A DNA stretch of 64,000 bases, taken from Isoetes taiwanensis. Lineage: Eukaryota > Streptophyta > Lycopodiopsida > Isoetales > Isoetaceae. The first letter of the stretch is position 1. The number at the start of each line of letters is the position of its first letter. Positions 1-11,605 of this stretch are shown here, one piece after another. The stretch spans positions 498,001 to 562,000 of the forward strand of contig JAJEKV010000221.1 of the NCBI GenBank assembly GCA_021234155.1, written 5' to 3'. The notes beneath the pieces were generated by a model. It saw only the letters and a list, made by a program, of their open reading frames with translations, was not told the origin of the DNA and ran no database searches. The position numbers and the translations under genes are program-made.

Positions 1-2
1 CT

Positions 3-137
3 GAAGCTCTTCTTGATCTGGATGCTACGTGGGTAATGAAGATAGACCTTGAAAAGCATTATCCGTACTTCATGCGGGAATCTCAAGGCCGCACCATCAA
101 CGATGTCATCAACCCCGATTCCGGTGGTAAGCATTGA
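3..137 (+). pseudogene. C-terminal fragment of a probable retrotransposon ORF
   Basis: An open frame enters from the window edge and runs about 44 codons to TGA at 135-137. It includes the stretch ATWVMKIDLEKHYPYF. I do not recognise a domain. It lies about 500 bp upstream of a polypurine tract and LTR start, where the 3' end of a gypsy polyprotein would be expected, so a retroelement tail is the simplest reading. The call depends on position, not on a motif. The 138-637 stretch after it holds no gene I can support and looks like a 3' untranslated region. Confidence 0.3.
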
Positions 138-637
138 AGGCTTGTTTCGGCACGGATCATGCAGTACTCTGCAGGGGTCGATGCATCTTAGATAAAAGTA
201 GTTACCGATGATGAGATCACCTTGGTGTTCACTAGGACGTGGTGTATTGTCAATGTCGGCATGACCACAGATTGCTTGAAAAGCATGTAGTTGATAGGCC
301 GCGTTCATCTCGGCCATAATGGGAACTTGGCCATTCCCTATGCCGCTATGGATTGCGAACCTTAGGCATGATAGGTTCCCTTGTAGATAGGTTTCTCTAT
401 TTTTCTTATAGGGGGTGGTCCCTTCAACCACAACTTAATTATTATGTTGGACTCCGGTCCTTGAATTTTCTATGTCATAATCATGTGAAATGCACATTGG
501 TGCTGAAACAATTCTATGATCTTTAAACTTATTTTATTTTATCCTTAGGAATAAGAAATTACTCTCATATATTCATGTGTGACTTACTGATGTTAGTTAT
601 TTTTAATTAACCCCAATGTTGAGGACAACATTATTCC

Positions 638-650
638 AAGGGGGGGAGAA
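638..650 (+). other. Polypurine tract of an LTR retrotransposon
   Basis: An uninterrupted purine run (AAGGGGGGGAGAA) is followed directly by TGTGACGTTCC. A purine tract abutting a TG-initiated repeat is the standard plus-strand primer site of LTR retrotransposons. The sentence-like context 'gaggacaacattattcc' just upstream is typical of plant gypsy 3' ends. Confidence 0.7.
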
Positions 651-2195
651 TGTGACGTTCCACATATTTATACGGTGTATATATAAATATACTGACACGT
701 CACGGGCCGAGGATACGCCATCATGGGGGTGTGTAACCTAATCACAAAGGATTAATAGCTATGCTAAATTAATAAGGGTTTAATTAAGGGATAATTGCCT
801 AATTAACTTAATTAAGCTAATTCAATTAAGCTAGTTAATTAATTAGATAGAGGACACCTGGACAAACTCGATTGGCCAGAAGGAGAATGCTACTTTGGGG
901 CAGCAAATTGGATCCCTATCCCAATTTGCCCCAAATCGAATCCAGGAGCAGGAGCAGCTGAGCGCCCAGCCTATTCGAGTATGGAGATCCCACATGACAA
1001 CGGTTCCAGTCGTAATTCGGGTTACTGAATAGGCTGACTTGGTATTTCTAGGGCCAGCGCCTCTGCCAGGCTTCTTTGTTGATCTTGGATGGTTGAATAA
1101 CCCTTGTTTGATAGTTAGAACTGTTCTTTGCTCTTGATCTTCCAGAAAACAGGGATTAAGGGGGGTAGAGACCTCTGTAACCTATGATTAATTAGTATGC
1201 TTCTATTAGCTCCAGTAATACCCATTAATTGAGGCCTGTGTACAAGATCCCACCGAGCTGTGGAATCTAAGGCATCATTGAAGCACCAGATAAGGGGCCG
1301 TAGTGATGAAGTGTGGGTGGGTCCGGCCCGAGCATAAAAGGCTACGGGACTCCTTCGAGCTAGGCCTAATAGTCGGTCACGAGGGCCTGCATGGGTCCGA
1401 CACTCCCTCGGGTACAATGGTGTGATCATCCCGTACTTTTTGAAGATAAAGTTAGGGGAGTAGGTCGGGCACGGATGCGGGGTCGCCGGAGCGACGCGGT
1501 CCTCTAGTTCACCCATGGAACCACTGCGACTCTGGAAAGGGACACTTCTCTGACCTGCCTCATCGGACCGGGGAGATGTAACCCGGAGTAGTCCCGAAGG
1601 GTGATTCCTTGGGATTGCATCTTCGGAAGGCTACAATGGCGCCATAGCTTGATTCAGCTCATCTGCAAAGTGTGCACAGGAGGGGCGGATAGAGTGGACA
1701 ACCCTAGCCAATGTTCTATGCCAGCCAATGCCATGTTAAGATTCTGTCTGCTGATCTCTTGAGACCTAGCCGTCAGTCGATCCCCATTGGGGTCTGAGCC
1801 GGGGTAGAACCTTGGGTTGGGATGTTTTCCTTAGCATTATATGTATCTTCTCTGTTATCATCACTTGGATGGATGTGCCACCCTTCGTGGTGGTTATTTA
1901 TTATATGATTATGCTGTGTGCTAACCTTGTATTCACGCTTCCGCGACTTAGGAGCCCCATTGAAGGCGTGGGCCGAATGACACCTCCGTGTCCTTCACCT
2001 GGGCATCTTGCTATGGATGGTCCGAGTTAGACGGAGAGCCCTGCTCATGATGAGCTGATTGCCATGGGAGGGGAAAGTTACTGTATGTATACGTCGGGAG
2101 TGCCGTATATGTTCAGGGAGCGTCACAACCGCCAGGGATATATTATGATATTCAAAAGAACGTATCATGTGCTGAAGTTTTTGCATTTAGTACAA
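651..2195 (+). repeat. 3' LTR of a Ty3/gypsy-like element
   Basis: The repeat starts with TGTGACG immediately after the polypurine tract. The right end is not fixed: a terminal ACA at about 2193-2195 would make a TGT...ACA repeat of about 1.5 kb, but the partner LTR and the left target-site duplication lie outside the window. The first 200 bp are rich in TTAATTAA-type sequence. No open frame within it looks coding. The two frames of 60-130 codons have random composition. Confidence 0.5.
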
Positions 2196-3300
2196 TAATT
2201 CTAAACAATTGCTCATACCTAGGCAAGCTAAAATAGATCAGGACAAAGACTGCAATGGATAAGTTCCCGACTTCAGAGATGAAAATAACCATACGATGTT
2301 TTATGACTATGCTATGAAGTAAAATTTTATTCTATCATCCTCCATCATCCCTGGGCGGATGCGGATGCAGATGCAGATGTGGCTGGTATTACCAGGTGCG
2401 ATGATACCTTAATAGATATATTAATAAACATGTAGATTAAACACGGGTTACAACAAATCAAATAGCGGGATCAGAACAGGTGAATCGAGAGATATCATTT
2501 GTATTTATATTGTATGTCAAAAATCTTTATTATTACAGTCTTAGATCGTTGGTACACTAACATCGAAACGTAGGGGAGCAAAGTGTATATTGTTATATAC
2601 GGCTCACAAAGTATGTTAGATCATGGAAATTAGGAAGTAATTTTACAAGATTGCGGTCTCCGATCTAGTGCACCAAATGGATCAAAAATACAAGGCGAGG
2701 TATTGACAGGGCGACATATTGACAGGGAAACAGTATAGTAAGCGAAGACGAAAAGGTAGGACTCTCTTTAACAGAAAATAAAACTAATCGTAGACGAGGC
2801 TAGAATAGAGTCTGATCAAGACGGAAGCCCCGAAAGAGAACTGTGACGAACACAAAAATGCAAGATTAGTAGCAAAATAACTTAATTAAGATCAGAGTCG
2901 GGAAGGATTCAAATAATGTGGAAATCAATACCAGCAGACACATGGCAAGAATGTCACCTAGCCACGGAGTCAGCAGGGGAGCCAGATAAGCGAGCATGAA
3001 AGAAATTAGTTGAGAGGCCCTACTGTCACAATAAATAAAGGATACGTACTGGGATAATGATGGCGAAGGGGGCTACGCATACGAAAATAGCCGTTAATGA
3101 TTCTACCTGCATACCTACGAAAGGGCGCAGACTACGCTTTGGCAGAAGATATCGGCAGTGAATACGTCTCCTTAATTACACCGGATACGAAATAAAGAGT
3201 GGCGGCTATCAGACACGACAGGATAAGGACAGTAATGGAGGAGACGTAACAAGGAAAAGGGGCGGGAAAGACGGACATTAATCCTAAAAATGATCATCGC
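2196..3300. other. Stretch without a recognisable gene
   Basis: No coding frame or RNA gene is supportable. The GC-moderate, stop-rich sequence may be the 5' untranslated region of the LINE that follows, but its 5' end cannot be placed because no target-site duplication is visible. Confidence 0.4.
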
Positions 3301-3398
3301 ATAAATAGTCGGGAAACTTTCGTCTCTTTTCTAGGGTTCTAACGGATTTTACAGAGAAGGTGCCTGCAGATTACAGAATCTCTTACGCTCAGATCAAT

Positions 3399-3956
3399 AT
3401 GGAGAAGGGTAAAAGGGTGATTGAAGCGCCAGCAGAGTCGGAACAGGCAGTCAAGAAGAGGAGCCGTTCAGGAAATCCGGGGAATCTCACAGTTCCGTGG
3501 AACCCTGAGTTAGAGGAGGAGGGACCTTGGTGTATTTGCGAGGACGATTGCTTGTGTTTAGAAAAAGGTCTTACATCGTGTTTGAATTGCGGCTGAGTTC
3601 ATTGTTTGTTTTGCAATAGGATCCACCATGCCCAAACAATGAAGGACACTGGTTACAGTTTGAAACTGTTAGAAGCTATGGGAGTTCTAGCCGACCGGAA
3701 TGATTCAGTAAGAAGGCGGGATAAGGAGAGAGTTATGAAATGTTTCAATATGTTATAGATGCATGCATCAATACAAAAATCTGCAATTGACAAACATGAT
3801 TTGTTAGTGGGGGATTTTGGCAAGATCTGTGTACAGTGCTGCAAGAAGAATCCAATAGAATATACATGCCGGGCTCTGTTAGCAAGAAATTCAGAGAAGA
3901 TAAAGAAGGATGGGGAGACATCAGCTAAGAAGGGACGAATCATTAGGCTGAAATGA
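3399..3956 (+). pseudogene. LINE ORF1-like Cys-rich protein with two in-frame stops
   Basis: The first Met is at 3399 (MEKGKRVIEAP). The protein carries a Cys cluster, W-C-x-C-x3-C-x-C-x8-C-x2-C, then HC-x2-C and a second group VQCCKKNP. An internal TGA (3593-3595) and TAG (3756-3758) interrupt an otherwise continuous frame. The homologous minus-strand copy at 61642-62073 has Arg and Gln codons at these places, so both stops look like CGA-to-TGA and CAG-to-TAG decay. The Cys spacing suggests a zinc-binding fold. Nucleic-acid binding is an inference from LINE ORF1 proteins in general. I do not recognise the family by name. Confidence 0.6.
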
Positions 3957-4611
3957 AGAGAAGAACACCAGGGGTGACTCAACTACGAGAGACGCGGGCG
4001 GAGAGCATCGGTTTTTTGCTTAGTTTTTAGTTTTTAGTTTTATGTTTTGGTTGTTTTGAATCAAATTTTGTTAGCTTCATACTTTCTGCTATGCCTCTGC
4101 AAGACGTTCCTCCAACTGTATGCGACCATACAAAGAAAGAAATAAATGACTCGGCTTCGGAAATCCACCCCCTGGACACATGGACCTGGGAGGATGGAAT
4201 TGTACTTGCAATCATAATGTTCTATGAATACAATATGAAATGAAATGTATTTTCCAGAATTGTGAATTAGTATTATAAACGGCAGTATGGACTATCCAAA
4301 ACAGGTAACGTGATAGCAGGCACAACAGTAAAAGAGGATAGTAAATGGATGAAGATCACAGGATATCAACACAAGGATGAGTCACACGAAACCGGCAAGG
4401 GCTCTGGATACGGCAAAAATAACCAACAAACAGCTACAAACTAGGACAAGGCGAGAACCAACACTGAATACAAAGGTGGTAAAGGTGGTGGACTCGGGAG
4501 GAATCCATGTCAACAAGGTGGGTGCCAACTCGGATAGTTACACGGACAGGGAAATAAAGGGATGCATAAGCGACAAAAAATAGCGAAGGGGGCGGACATT
4601 GGAGTTACATG

Positions 4612-5115
4612 GAAAAGGTAAAACCATAAGAGTAAAAGTGGACAGAATAAGTTGCGGGACAGAGAGGCCCAGCCTCCGCCCTACACCAGGATAGCGAGGG
4701 CTAGACCCACCAACTGGTAATCTGGACCATTGTAAACTCAAAATTACAATTATAATTACAAAGGTCGCAAGACCATCAGAGTAAAAGGTGGACAGAATAA
4801 GCTGCCATACACCAGGATAGCGAGGGCTAGACCCACCAACTGGTAAATCTGGACCACTATAAACTCAAAAATCGCAAAACTGCATAAATCGCATATTGCG
4901 AGACCATAAGAGTATAAAGCGGACGTAATAAGTTACGGGACAGAGAGGCTCGACCTCATAGATACCTGATAGCGAGGGCTAGTCCCACCAACTGGTATCT
5001 GGACCACTATAAACTCAAAGTGCATACAAGAACGACAAAAGGGACGACCACAACCTCATGACCAACATGAAGGCCAGGATAGTGAGGACACGACCCTCCA
5101 ACTGGTTCCCGGATC
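4612..5115 (+). repeat. Four imperfect tandem repeats inside LINE A
   Basis: A unit of roughly 110-160 bp containing 'ggatagcgagggctag', 'cccaccaactggta' and 'tctggaccactataaactc' recurs with its core at about 4688, 4811, 4968 and 5077. It lies between the Cys-rich ORF and the coiled-coil ORF and has no sustained coding frame. Confidence 0.7.
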
Positions 5116-5741
5116 AAATGATTGAATAAATGCATAAGGGCATAAATAAAGTCAAGAAGGCAACTACCGAATCTCGTATTAACACAGAAGGGGGCCACCC
5201 ATAGCCAATCACTAGAGAAAGATGTGATGCGAAGAGATCCACATGGCGAAGGGTGTAAATATGGTAATGCTACCCAAAAAGCACCATCCGGACAAGTGCT
5301 TTAGGTGATACATGCTCGAAGGCGTTTCTCTTCAACGACCTTAGAGTTGTTACTTAAAAAACAATGCATATGATCTAGGAAGGCAAGGAACGATGATAAA
5401 GAGCTCATGGAGAAGCGTACAAATTGTGGAGGTTAAGTTATGACACATTTTTTCTTGTTCATAGGTGCTTTAGGTCCTATGTGCTTTCGCGCTTTTCTGG
5501 GGTAGCATTACCATATTTACACCCCGAATCGAATAATAAGTAGTGGGGGGCAGAATAATTAATGAGAATGGCTATCCCAAAATTCAAATTCAAATTTGAG
5601 GTTAACGGTGAATTTGAATTAAAAGACCGTTTAGAGATACAATATATAGACCTTATGGAAGAAGTATAGCAATCTCCCCTCACGAAGTCTGTAGCGGCTA
5701 CCCAGACGAAAAACACAGCAGCACTCCAGCAACTCAGAGCG

Positions 5742-6338
5742 ATGGCGGAAAGCACCAGCCTCAGCCAGCAAAAGAAAGCAGATATGGCAAAGGCATCAGC
5801 AAGCCAGCAGGACCTCAAGGATTTTCTGGCTCAGATGAACAAGCAGCTGGAGTCTAGGATCCCCAGCATGGATGCACTCAACACGCTGGCAGAGAAGGTC
5901 AACCGTAACAAAATAGCCATCTCCAACATGGACGTGAGGATAGAAGGAGTGGAGAGGACAAGCGAGGATATGCAGCGCAGGATGGACGAGATTGAGGAGG
6001 AGAAAGCCAAAATCATGAAGAGGTTGGTTGAATTAGAAAAAGGAAATGTTGAATTGGATGCATGGGAATCATTTGATAAAATAAAACCACATATCATGGA
6101 ATATGAGGAACAGAATAGAATTAAGCATGACGTTAGGGCTGATAGGGTAGCAAGAAAAACCCTAATGAGGACACATATCGAAAGTGACCGTATAATAATA
6201 GAGATCTGCTTTTCAAAGAGCATTGGAGCCAGCCATCACAAAGCCATAGTCGTGCCAATGGAGGGGCTGCCGAGGCACATAAATCTGATAATCAAAAAAC
6301 CGACGTATCAAGGAGAGAATACTGCGCATGGCGTCTAG
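5742..6338 (+). CDS. LINE ORF with coiled coil (198 aa), probably ORF1/N-terminal part
   Basis: Intact frame from ATG 5742 to TAG 6336-6338. Residues about 25-105 are rich in heptad-spaced hydrophobic and charged residues (for example RIEGVERTSEDMQRRMDEI), predicted as a long coiled coil, which is characteristic of LINE ORF1 trimerisation regions. The following part (about 110-180) is basic. It lies just upstream of the endonuclease, as ORF1 should. No Cys knuckle is present here. The Cys-rich frame at 3399 may be a separate ORF of the same element, so which of the two is the true ORF1 is unclear. Confidence 0.6.
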   Translation: MAESTSLSQQKKADMAKASASQQDLKDFLAQMNKQLESRIPSMDALNTLAEKVNRNKIAISNMDVRIEGVERTSEDMQRRMDEIEEEKAKIMKRLVELEKGNVELDAWESFDKIKPHIMEYEEQNRIKHDVRADRVARKTLMRTHIESDRIIIEICFSKSIGASHHKAIVVPMEGLPRHINLIIKKPTYQGENTAHGV

Positions 6339-6804
6339 GTTGAGGAATGGGATCAAAGTGGAGGAAGCTCTAAGAGCAAGGCATAACGCCAACAGCCTAC
6401 ATTGTGGAGGCCGCCAAGGCTGTAGGAACCGGACCAAGGTGAATACATGCGTGTCGAATGGCAAGGTGTATCTACATAAAAGGGTATGAGAACTCGCAGC
6501 TCGACAAGGAATGTAATGCAAAACGGAGCCGTGAAGGACGCATAAATGTGGGGAAGGAGAATATCAACCCTTGATGATCCCGACTAAAGGACAGGAAAAA
6601 AATGTGGCAATCGGGAGGGGGCGACAACAAAGAATAGCCCTAGAAACAAATCATCACAGAGGAAAGAAAGAAGGAAAAGGGGCCGGTCAGGACCGAATAC
6701 CCCTAGCCGGAAACATGGACCAGGGGACAACCGAGAAGAATGGGAAACGAACGGAGAATACGAGACCCAGGGGAGCAGCCTCGAGGGAAGAGACACTGAC
6801 GATA

Positions 6805-7653
6805 TGGTAATGGGCTGTCTTGGATATCCTTGGGATGACGGGAGAGGCTTGAGGGAGCACACAACAATTTGCGACATAATATGTCTAGTAGAGACATGGG
6901 AACACAACATAAAGCTGCACGGAGGAGGAGGAGGGGTACCAAATATTCACGTGTTGGAAGGATAAGGATTTTAAAATAGGAAGAGGGAGCGCAGGTCTAG
7001 CCTGCTATGTCAAAGAAAATGTAGCAAACAGTGCATGTATTTTACATTCGGATATCAATAAGAGATACATGATACTAAGTATTCAATTACAAAACAAAAA
7101 GGATTTAATTCTGATTATAGTATATTACCCACCGAGCAGTGATAAGCTAGAACTGTTAGAATTGGGGGAGAGTATGATGAAATGGAAGGATTTGGGACCA
7201 ATGATATTAATAGGAGACCTAAATGCCAGAACAAGTCAAGAACAAGCACAAAACACAAGCATAGATGGAACTAATGGACAATGGACCCACGCGGCAAGAT
7301 CACAGGACTGGAAAAGAGGCACGGAAGACAGGTCAGAAGTCAATGCTAGGGGGGAACTACTGCTCGAGGTGTGCACGGCTACAGGGGTCATTATAGCCAA
7401 TGGGGTACAGAAGTGGAAAGGGTCAGGGAATTTCACGAGCCAGAACATACACGGGAGAAGCATAGTAGACTATGTGATAATGAATGATCACGCAACGGAA
7501 GTAGTCTCGGGATTTATGCTCCTAGAATGGCCGATTGGGAAAAGGGAGAGTCATAGGCCCATACAGTTGACACTTACAGGAAACGAGCAGACCCAATATG
7601 ACAGACAACAGGGAAGAGAGAACGATAAGGGGAAACTGAAAATACAATTTTAG
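6805..7653 (+). pseudogene. LINE APE-type endonuclease domain, disrupted
   Basis: Fragments of an exonuclease III/APE-like endonuclease are visible: CDIICLVETWE near 6870-6905, then an open frame from 7069 with IIVYYPP, the catalytic-type motif GDLNAR (about 7213-7230), VDYVIMND (about 7468) and a terminal SHRPIQL at the place of the usual SDHxP. The frame is broken before 7069. The active-site Asp of the last motif appears replaced (SHR instead of SDH). In LINEs this enzyme nicks target DNA to prime reverse transcription. Confidence 0.75.
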
Positions 7654-7783
7654 GATAAACACGGAGATACATTTGTGCAATCTATCAAAGAAGAAATGGG
7701 GAAATGGAAATGGGAAGAACACATGGCAGACGAAAATGGGGACATGCTTAATGATATAACAGTGAAAGTGGCAACAGAAGTTC

Positions 7784-9063
7784 TTGGGAAAAGAAGAAGA
7801 AAAAGGGGGAATAATGCCTTTAAGGCCTCAATCTGATACATATCAAACTGAAAAAATGGTATATTTGAGAATGCTGAAGGCAAAAAGAAACAAAAACTTG
7901 GTACAACACCAATGGGGACTGGCTAAATTACTCAAAAAACAACCTCGAAATTTCTGGAAAGGATTTAAAGGGAAGGGACAGGGGAATAGGAAAAGTGAGA
8001 ACACAAGCATTGGAGCAGTCGGATGGGAGAGATACCTTGAAAAACTGTACAAGACCAGGGCATCCCCGGCGCCAATACCAGCACTACAAGTGATGATAGC
8101 ACTAAATAGGATGGCTAACAACAAAGCTCCAGACCTATATGGATTAACTGTGGAATTGTTAAAATGTGCAGATACTGCGCTAGGGAAACATGTTACAGAT
8201 ATTTTCAATGATATAATACACACGGGGCTCCCAGACAGATGGGCATACAACATGGTCATACCCCTACACAAAGGGGGGAGCAGACAGGAACCTGAAAATT
8301 ATAGGACAATAATGGTGAGCTCCATCTTTGCAAAATGGTTTGAAAGGTCTTGGACAATAAATTGAAACAATGGGCAGAAACAGGGAACCTGAGGGTATAG
8401 GGGCAGGCAGGCTTTAGGCCGAAACACTCAACCACTGACCACCTAGTAACCCTCCGGATATTAATAGAGCAGAATAGAATTTAGGGGAAGAAAGTAATAT
8501 GCTGCTTTGTGGACTTTAGAAAGGCTTTTGACACAGTTCCGAGGGAGAAGCTCATACAGAGACTCATAGATATGCACGCGCCAAGAGATATGGTAGGAGC
8601 AATTGCAAGATTGTATCAAAATGTATATGCAAAAATGGAAGAGGAGAGAAAAATTGCGACACGGGAGTCAATCAGGGATGCCCGTTATCCCTAACACTAT
8701 TCGAAATATACATATATGCATTACAAGACTTCATAGCAGAACAACAAGGGGACATGGACGCTCCTACACTAGAGGAAACCAAGGTACCCATCATGTTATA
8801 TGCTGATGACATGAGTATGATAGCCACAAAAAATAAGGGAATGCACAGAGTACTGAAACTGCTAGAGATCTTCTGCGAAAAGACAGGGTTAACAGTAAAC
8901 CTTGCAAAAACCAAAATAGTCATCTTCGATAACAGGAACAGACACAGGCCACGAGAAGAATCAACAGAGTACAGGTATCTGGGGTATGACGCACATGGCA
9001 CAGGGAAATGGGCTAAAGGGGCAGATACAAGATTCCAATCAGCAATTGGGAGTTACTTTCTGT
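7784..9063 (+). pseudogene. LINE reverse transcriptase, frameshifted
   Basis: RT motifs occur in the right order but in different frames. NNKAPDLYGLTVELLK and PENYRTIMV lie before 8365. QAGFRPKHSTTDHL lies at about 8405-8445. The first catalytic motif FVDFRKAFDTV is at about 8505-8535. NQGCPLS follows near 8675. The second catalytic motif MLYADD is at about 8791-8811, and thumb-region GLTVNLAKTK follows. A stop after EQNRI and shifts near 8365, 8660 and 8750 show inactivation. The catalytic Asp residues themselves are retained. The motif set is non-LTR, not viral or LTR type. Confidence 0.85.
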
Positions 9064-9281
9064 AATAAAAGCAGAATAATAGACTGGGAAATTAAATGCT
9101 ATCTGTTCAGTGCAATGGTCGTGACGACGCAGCTATATGGGGGCTGAAGCTTGGTGACCGGGGTTAACAGACAAGAAATGGGAAAAACAGGAAGAGATCC
9201 TCAGACAATGGCAAACAGGAATTTAAGCTGAGAACAAATACACCGCTAATAGCCATAGTATACGAGACAGGGCAGAAACCA

Positions 9282-9941
9282 ATGGAGGTGAGGGCATGGG
9301 AGAAGACTATCAGATATCTCATAAGAAACAATGCAGGTGGAAAACCAAATAAATTATCGAGTATCGCGATCAGCGAGTCAGCAAAATCACACATCATCGC
9401 GAGCAGCGGATGGTTTAAGGATGTGACAGTGTGGACCAAAGAAATGGGGATGAATCTGAGCAACCTGATAAACGAAGGCGAATGGAATGAGGACTGGGCA
9501 AGCAAGGCTACGCGAGCATGGCTGCAAAAACACACAGGGCCCAAGACACTTTGGCTTATGACAGTCTTCAACCCAGAACAGCAGATAGGACAACAGATGT
9601 ACCGAGATAATCTACTAGGGAAAACAAGGAGAGATATCCTAGCAAGATTTAGGATGGGGAGCCATGACCTAAGAATTGAAAAGGACAGATGGAGGAGAGT
9701 AGAGAAAGACGACCGTATATGTAGAATCTGTGATAGTGGGAAAGTGGATGACGAGAATCACATGCTCAATGAGTGCCCAATATATGGAGACATCAGAAAC
9801 AAATACAGAAACATAAGATGGGGTCAGCCCGTACACGCCATGATGGTAGGGACAGAAACAATGAGAGATTTGGCAGACGCAATACAGGAAAAGACGACCA
9901 GATACCGGGAAGTACACAAAGAAAAAGGGCTTGTGATATGA
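9282..9941 (+). pseudogene. C-terminal region of LINE ORF2 with CCHC zinc knuckle
   Basis: An open stretch of 219 codons ends shortly before the LINE 3' UTR. It contains CRICDSG-x-VDDENHMLNECP, a C-x2-C-x9-H-x4-C knuckle of the kind found after the RT in many LINEs, preceded by a basic GSHDLRIEKDRWRR segment. It is separated from the RT by stops at 9065-9250. Equivalent segments in the family B copies read DECHTLQICP (about 44744) and DEHHALQESP (about 62850, minus), so the knuckle is a shared feature of both families. Confidence 0.75.
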
Positions 9942-10180
9942 GCCGCCCGAGAGGCGAGTCATAGCTGCCCAAGAAATGCTCAGCTTAAAGCTGATTGATA
10001 ATGACGCATCTCTGCACGGCCCTGATGCCGATTCAAAGCGGGATGCCGGTATTAATAGAAAAAATGAAGCCTTCAGAAAAAGCTACAATAAACCAACGTG
10101 ATGTGCTAGTAGCACCCATCAGGGAGCTCGCCCATGCTACATAAGTCCAGAGGCCTCAGGGCACAAGGGACAATAATGTA

Positions 10181-10196
10181 TATTCTATTCTATTCT
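10181..10196 (+). repeat. LINE 3' tail (TATTC)3
   Basis: The LINE 3' UTR ends in three TATTC repeats after 'gggacaataatgta'. Non-LTR elements that end in a short tandem repeat rather than poly(A) are known. Similar tails occur at 12603, 45478, 46283 and 60657 in this window. Confidence 0.6.
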
Positions 10197-10197
10197 A

Positions 10198-11138
10198 AAC
10201 ACTCATCTGTAACCAAATCCTTCAGTAGCAAAGGAATTCTATGCTTCACATGAGTAGCTTGATAATCTCCAGCCCATTTGGATTCTCCAAACGGGACAAA
10301 TCCATATGTTGGCCTCGTATCCAATAAAGGCCAGATCTCAGATGCACCAAAAGATCCCCTTGTGATCTCGACAAATCATAAGGTAGGATTAGAGTCCTTT
10401 ACCTCTCTGCAAACTGAAGCAAATTCTTGAAGATAGAAATTCCTAACCTTGTTGAAGATGAAGAGGCTCTGCCACGGAAATACAGCAAGATGGGCAAGGC
10501 AAAAACATCTTCAACATGTGACAACAGTAACAAATATAGAAGCCAACCTGAAGCGATTTTGGCAAAACTTGAGATGATTGTGCAATCGTGGCATTCATGC
10601 CTAACACCAGATGCGGCCAGATAAGGAGAGTCGAAGAGAAAGGAATTGGAAATTTTGAGCCCCAAGTTCATGCAACAAAGAAATTCCCCCGATTTTGAAA
10701 TACCGGAAATTTATTCCGACGACCAAACTCCTCAAAACCTTTAAAAAGTAACCAAAAAAAAAATTCCAAAAATATTTTCCACTAGACCGAAAAATTCCAA
10801 ATTAACAAGATTGATTACACATTATAACAAGCTCTAGCTTCTAAAGAGTTGAGAGCTATCTATCTTCTATTGCGATGCACTATGAGTTGTTTAATATCGC
10901 CCGGATGCAACTCAATATATATGGTAAGCAATATCAAGACTTTTGAGCAATTTTCAAGGCCCACTTAAATGCACGCCCCTACTTATGAGCGATGGCGCCG
11001 AGCACAAGTTTACTCAAGGCAATCAATCTCACACATGAAAGGCCTAGATGAACACACACCCCTAACTTATGCTCGACAATGCTTGTAGAGATTCTTGCTT
11101 TCTCATGTGGGTTCCTAGAGGTTGATCAAGGAGAACAC
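10198..11138. other. Stretch without a recognisable gene
   Basis: Short open frames of 60-90 codons at 10399-10671 overlap on both strands and show no motif. Nothing else is supportable. Confidence 0.4.
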
Positions 11139-11605
11139 TAGGGGAGGGTGCCCCTCTTCCACCCACTCCCCTTCAATGGCCCACTTTTTGCCCTTTAATG
11201 GCCCACTTTTTACCTTTTAATAGCCCACCTTAACCCTTTTAATAGCCCATCTTTGCCCTACAAGAGCCCACCTTAAAACGTACTAAAATTGAACTAAATG
11301 CATGGTCTATTATTGGGCACTTGTGGGTCAATGAAGATCAAGTGTGAGCATTTGGTGGTCCATTGAAGGTCTTTTAGTGGTCCATTGAAGGGCATTTGGT
11401 GGTCTATTAGGGTCAAAATAAGGATAGGGCTCAAAATCTTCATAGCGAGCTTTCCATTTGTCGAAACAAATCGTGTTTAGTACCAATTGAAAGTTAAACT
11501 TTGAAGTTTTATTGTGTTATATCAAAATAGGCGATTAAAAAAAATTAAACCCATTATAATATAATTTTTATCCTTAATTGGGCGCTTTATGGGCACCCTC
11601 CCCTA
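11139..11605. mobile_element. 467-bp inverted-repeat element (MITE-like)
   Basis: The left end TAGGGGAGGGTGCCC (11139-11153) is an exact reverse complement of the right end (11591-11605). Inside lie two repeat arrays facing each other: about five copies of a ~23-bp unit with 'aatggcccactttt' (11173-11275), and about four copies of 'ggtggtccattgaagg' type (11340-11415), which is approximately its reverse complement. No coding capacity is seen. A clear target-site duplication is not visible, so the superfamily is not assigned. Confidence 0.6.

Larger units (their letters stand above)
3300..10197 (+). mobile_element. LINE (family A), near full length but inactivated
   Basis: Ordered LINE modules lie on one strand: Cys-rich ORF1 (3399-3956), an internal tandem repeat (4612-5115), a coiled-coil ORF (5742-6338), an APE-type endonuclease (to 7653), reverse transcriptase (7784-9063), a C-terminal CCHC knuckle (9730s-9790s) and a pentanucleotide 3' tail. 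The RT palm motif DFRKAFDTV and the separate zinc-finger ORF differ from the plant L1-type copy at 38028-40835, so this is a different clade (I cannot assign it further). Several frameshifts and stops make it non-functional. The 5' boundary is approximate. Confidence 0.8.
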
